A stretch of 64,000 nt of DNA, taken from positions 7,374,501-7,438,500 of the forward strand of contig NZ_CP018632.1 of assembly GCF_002215215.1 (NCBI RefSeq), read 5' to 3'. Made by a program: the position numbers and the translations under genes. Under the pieces are notes generated by a model that searched no databases, was not told the DNA's origin, and worked only from the letters and a program-made list of their open reading frames with translations. This stretch comes from Granulosicoccus antarcticus IMCC3135. Lineage in GTDB: Bacteria; Pseudomonadota; Gammaproteobacteria; Granulosicoccales; Granulosicoccaceae. Below, one piece after another: positions 62,064-64,000 of this stretch (the stretch's first letter is position 1; the number at the start of each line of letters is the position of its first letter).

Positions 62064-63770
62064 ATGTCCGACCTTCCTGCGGCACAACGACACGCGCTAG
62101 AAGCGTGGGCCAGCCAGGCTATCGATGCCGGCTGGCTTGCCAGCAATGCCACCGATGCATTGAGCACCACTACTACTGCCTCGCCCGGATTACTGTTCGA
62201 CAGCAGCGATCGGCCGTTGGTTGCCGGACTGTTCGGCGGCACCGGCGTTGGCAAGAGTACTCTGATGAATCGGATTGCAGGTGAGGCAATCGCACGGGCC
62301 AGTGTCGAGAGGCCGACATCGCGCGACATTACCGTATACGTGCACCGGTCCCAATCGGTTGACAGACTGCCTAACGCCTTTCCCATGGAGCGCATGCGCA
62401 CAGCGCTGCATAATAATGACCGCTACCGGCATGTACTGTTCATCGACATGCCCGATTTTGATAGCGTCGAATCAGCCAATCGTGACCTGGTCGACCTCTG
62501 GCTACCTCATCTGGATGTTGTCATGTATGTGGTCAGCCCGGATCGCTATCGTGATGATCAAGGCTGGCGCCTGCTGCTGCAGCACGCACAGGAACATGCC
62601 TGGCTGTTTGTCATGAACCACTGGGATCGTGGCGACCCTGTCCAGCTAGAGGATTTCCGGCAACAACTAGCAGCTGCCGGCCTGAGCGAACCGATGATTT
62701 TTCGCAGCGATTCTTCCCGCGTGGCCTCCCCGGAAGCAGACGCCACTGAGGATGATTTTGAAGCCCTGCGCACGACACTGGAACAGCTGGCCGACCAATC
62801 CATTGTCAACTCACTGAATGAGCTCGGCATTCTGGCACGTCTGAAATCCCTCAAATCGGCTAGCGACCCCTGGCTTGAGAGCCTGGGTAATGATGAATCG
62901 ATTAAGGAGTTGCAGACACGCTGGCAATCCCACTGGCAACAATCAACGCGCAATCTGGCGGACACTCTGGCAACCAAAGCCCAACAATTGGCCGAACATT
63001 ACGCCGAACAGGAAGGCTCCTGGTTAAGCCGCTGGCGCAAACAACCAGAATCAAAGACGAGCCTGCCAAACGGTCCTCTAGTCGATGCAGCACTGTTGGC
63101 CAGACTCGACAATGTTCTGGCTGATTTTCTCAATCAACAGTCACAAAATTCAGCACTCCCCCTGTCTGCCCTGAAGCAGTCTGTGGCCGAACCCTATGCA
63201 CGTGCACGACGTGACTTTGCCATGACGGTTGATGATGCCGTCAACCGCTCTCTGGCATTGCCCGGCAGTGCCTGGCAGCGACGACTGCACTCGGGGCTGG
63301 GTGTACTTTGCCTGCTGTTGCCGCTGAGTGCCATGGGTTGGATCGCCTGGCGCGTCGTCAACGGTTTTGCGGCAGGTGGCACTGACCCGACTGCCTACCT
63401 GGGAAGCAACTTTGCCGTCAACGGCTCCTTGCTCCTGGCCCTTGCCTGGGCAATCCCGGCATTCGTACAACGCAAATTGAAGCCTTCACGAGCAAAAGCC
63501 GCCTATCGCGGTGTCGGACTGGGCCTGAATGAAGCACTTCTGCAGACCTCGACGGCCATCAACGCCGGCTTGAACCGACTGGCTGAACAATCACAGCGTT
63601 TACGCCAGCAGTATGAGGAGCTATGGCTATCGCTAAGCCCCACAGAGACTGCCGACATACCCGAGGCCGTGCGCCGCATGCTTGCCAGTGAGATCAGCAG
63701 CCCGGCTCAACGCTCTCTGGATGTCCGCGCCAATACCCATAGCTCAACAGAGAGCGCGCCCCTGTCATAG
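62064..63770 (+). CDS. Membrane GTPase-domain protein
   Basis: 568 residues from the ATG at 62064. GTPase motifs: G1 GGTGVGKSTLMN (about residue 60), G3 DMPDFDS, G4 NHWD (VMNHWDRGD). A helical middle part follows, then two adjacent transmembrane spans (about 415-440 and 455-475) and an amphipathic tail. This layout resembles YcjX/dynamin-like or other bacterial membrane GTPases, but I cannot name a family. It shares DxPDFDS with the GTPase at 33 kb. The start is not certain: an ATG at 62008 is in frame. The 3' end overlaps the convergent comF by 64 bases. Confidence 0.8.
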   Translation: MSDLPAAQRHALEAWASQAIDAGWLASNATDALSTTTTASPGLLFDSSDRPLVAGLFGGTGVGKSTLMNRIAGEAIARASVERPTSRDITVYVHRSQSVDRLPNAFPMERMRTALHNNDRYRHVLFIDMPDFDSVESANRDLVDLWLPHLDVVMYVVSPDRYRDDQGWRLLLQHAQEHAWLFVMNHWDRGDPVQLEDFRQQLAAAGLSEPMIFRSDSSRVASPEADATEDDFEALRTTLEQLADQSIVNSLNELGILARLKSLKSASDPWLESLGNDESIKELQTRWQSHWQQSTRNLADTLATKAQQLAEHYAEQEGSWLSRWRKQPESKTSLPNGPLVDAALLARLDNVLADFLNQQSQNSALPLSALKQSVAEPYARARRDFAMTVDDAVNRSLALPGSAWQRRLHSGLGVLCLLLPLSAMGWIAWRVVNGFAAGGTDPTAYLGSNFAVNGSLLLALAWAIPAFVQRKLKPSRAKAAYRGVGLGLNEALLQTSTAINAGLNRLAEQSQRLRQQYEELWLSLSPTETADIPEAVRRMLASEISSPAQRSLDVRANTHSSTESAPLS

Positions 63771-64000
63771 AGTTCGCGGGCCAGCTCCCGGGCTGTAGAG
63801 CCCGTCGTCAAGACATCATCAACGATAGCCAGATGTTGACCGGCCACCGAATGATGGGCCCGAAATGCACCTAGAATCCGGAGTTGACGCTCAACTCGGT
63901 TGAGACCGGCCAGTGAGCCGGTATCGAATTCGCGTGTAACGACCTGATTGCCGGTGCACAGACCCAGATCACGAGCACACCAACGGGCAATATCAGCCGA
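63707..64000 (-). CDS. comF: ComF family phosphoribosyltransferase-like protein, 5' end cut by window edge
   Basis: The minus-strand frame enters from the right edge and stops at 63707 after 97 residues. The PRPP-binding loop VDDVLTTGST is clear, preceded by NRVERQLRILGAF, and the tail RGALSVELWVLARTSRER fits ComF, which is needed for DNA uptake in competent bacteria. The first part, including the zinc-binding Cys motif, lies outside the window. The last 64 bases overlap the GTPase gene on the other strand, a sizeable tail-to-tail overlap. Confidence 0.9.
   Translation of the reverse strand, partial: SADIARWCARDLGLCTGNQVVTREFDTGSLAGLNRVERQLRILGAFRAHHSVAGQHLAIVDDVLTTGSTARELARELYDRGALSVELWVLARTSRER

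Noticed and set aside
1-64000. CRISPR arrays, tRNA/rRNA genes, IS elements, prophage or defence genes
   Set aside because: I saw no regular direct repeats with spacers, no tRNA-like cloverleaf, and no transposase, integrase, nuclease or toxin-antitoxin proteins among the readable frames.

Overview
The window looks like the chromosome of a free-living gammaproteobacterium. The evidence is a fimU-pilV-pilW-pilX-pilE minor pilin operon, a ubiquinone-pathway ubiA, glutathione reductase, an HdfR-like LysR regulator, YbiT, RimK, a YbhGFSR-type exporter, outer-membrane beta-barrels and lipoproteins. A CobT-type cobaltochelatase subunit, a long NudC and an NdvB-type glucan synthase are features more often met in alphaproteobacteria, so the lineage may be a deep or marine gamma branch; I cannot name a genus. 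I see no rRNA, tRNA, CRISPR array, integrase, transposase or phage gene. Coding density is high and the region reads as a stable core/accessory mix.

Layout. 1-5.98 kb: edge-truncated nitronate monooxygenase, a small lipoprotein, a MipA/OmpV barrel divergent from NudC, and a YbjQ-YbjQ-M48 peptidase operon. 6.1-8.65 kb: nucleosidase, SPL-like radical SAM enzyme and short-chain dehydrogenase in a row. 8.75-10.47 kb: an exported helical-repeat protein I cannot name. 11.0-15.6 kb: GH17-GT2 beta-glucan synthase followed by a phosphoglycerol-transferase-like sulfatase-fold protein, probably making and decorating a periplasmic glucan. 15.6-21.35 kb: Ada, a sugar-binding-domain/GGDEF fusion, a DUF481 barrel, and a CoA-binding protein with a VTT membrane protein. 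21.6-27.6 kb: CoA pyrophosphatase, MalY/PatB lyase, an EamA exporter with divergent MocR regulator, and YbiT. 27.7-30.5 kb: minor pilins without pilY1. 30.7-35.8 kb: glutathione reductase, UbiA, a large GTPase, and a phytanoyl-CoA-type dioxygenase. 35.9-42.5 kb: five-gene ABC-2 tripartite exporter with its own TolC. 42.7-51.2 kb: a signalling block comprising a FixL/FixJ-like pair, a stand-alone receiver with Glu in place of the phosphoacceptor Asp, a zinc alcohol dehydrogenase, and a CHASE4 kinase paired with a receiver-GGDEF-EAL protein. 51.3-57.4 kb: AbrB-type membrane protein, RimK with an extra C-terminal TrkA-C-like domain, a glycine-heptad lipoprotein, an ECF sigma factor, a beta-barrel, and an HdfR-like regulator. 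57.4-64 kb: PfkB kinase, family II pyrophosphatase, peroxiredoxin, CobT, a second membrane GTPase and an edge-truncated ComF.

Themes. Cyclic-di-GMP turnover appears twice (LacI-like/GGDEF; receiver/GGDEF/EAL). The most interesting candidates for new biology are: the FixL/FixJ-type pair with the phosphomimetic-looking receiver next to alcohol dehydrogenase; the nucleosidase/radical-SAM/SDR cluster; the RimK-TrkA-C fusion; and the two large GTPases sharing a DxPDFDS G3 motif. All functional statements are homology read by eye from translations; no database search was run.
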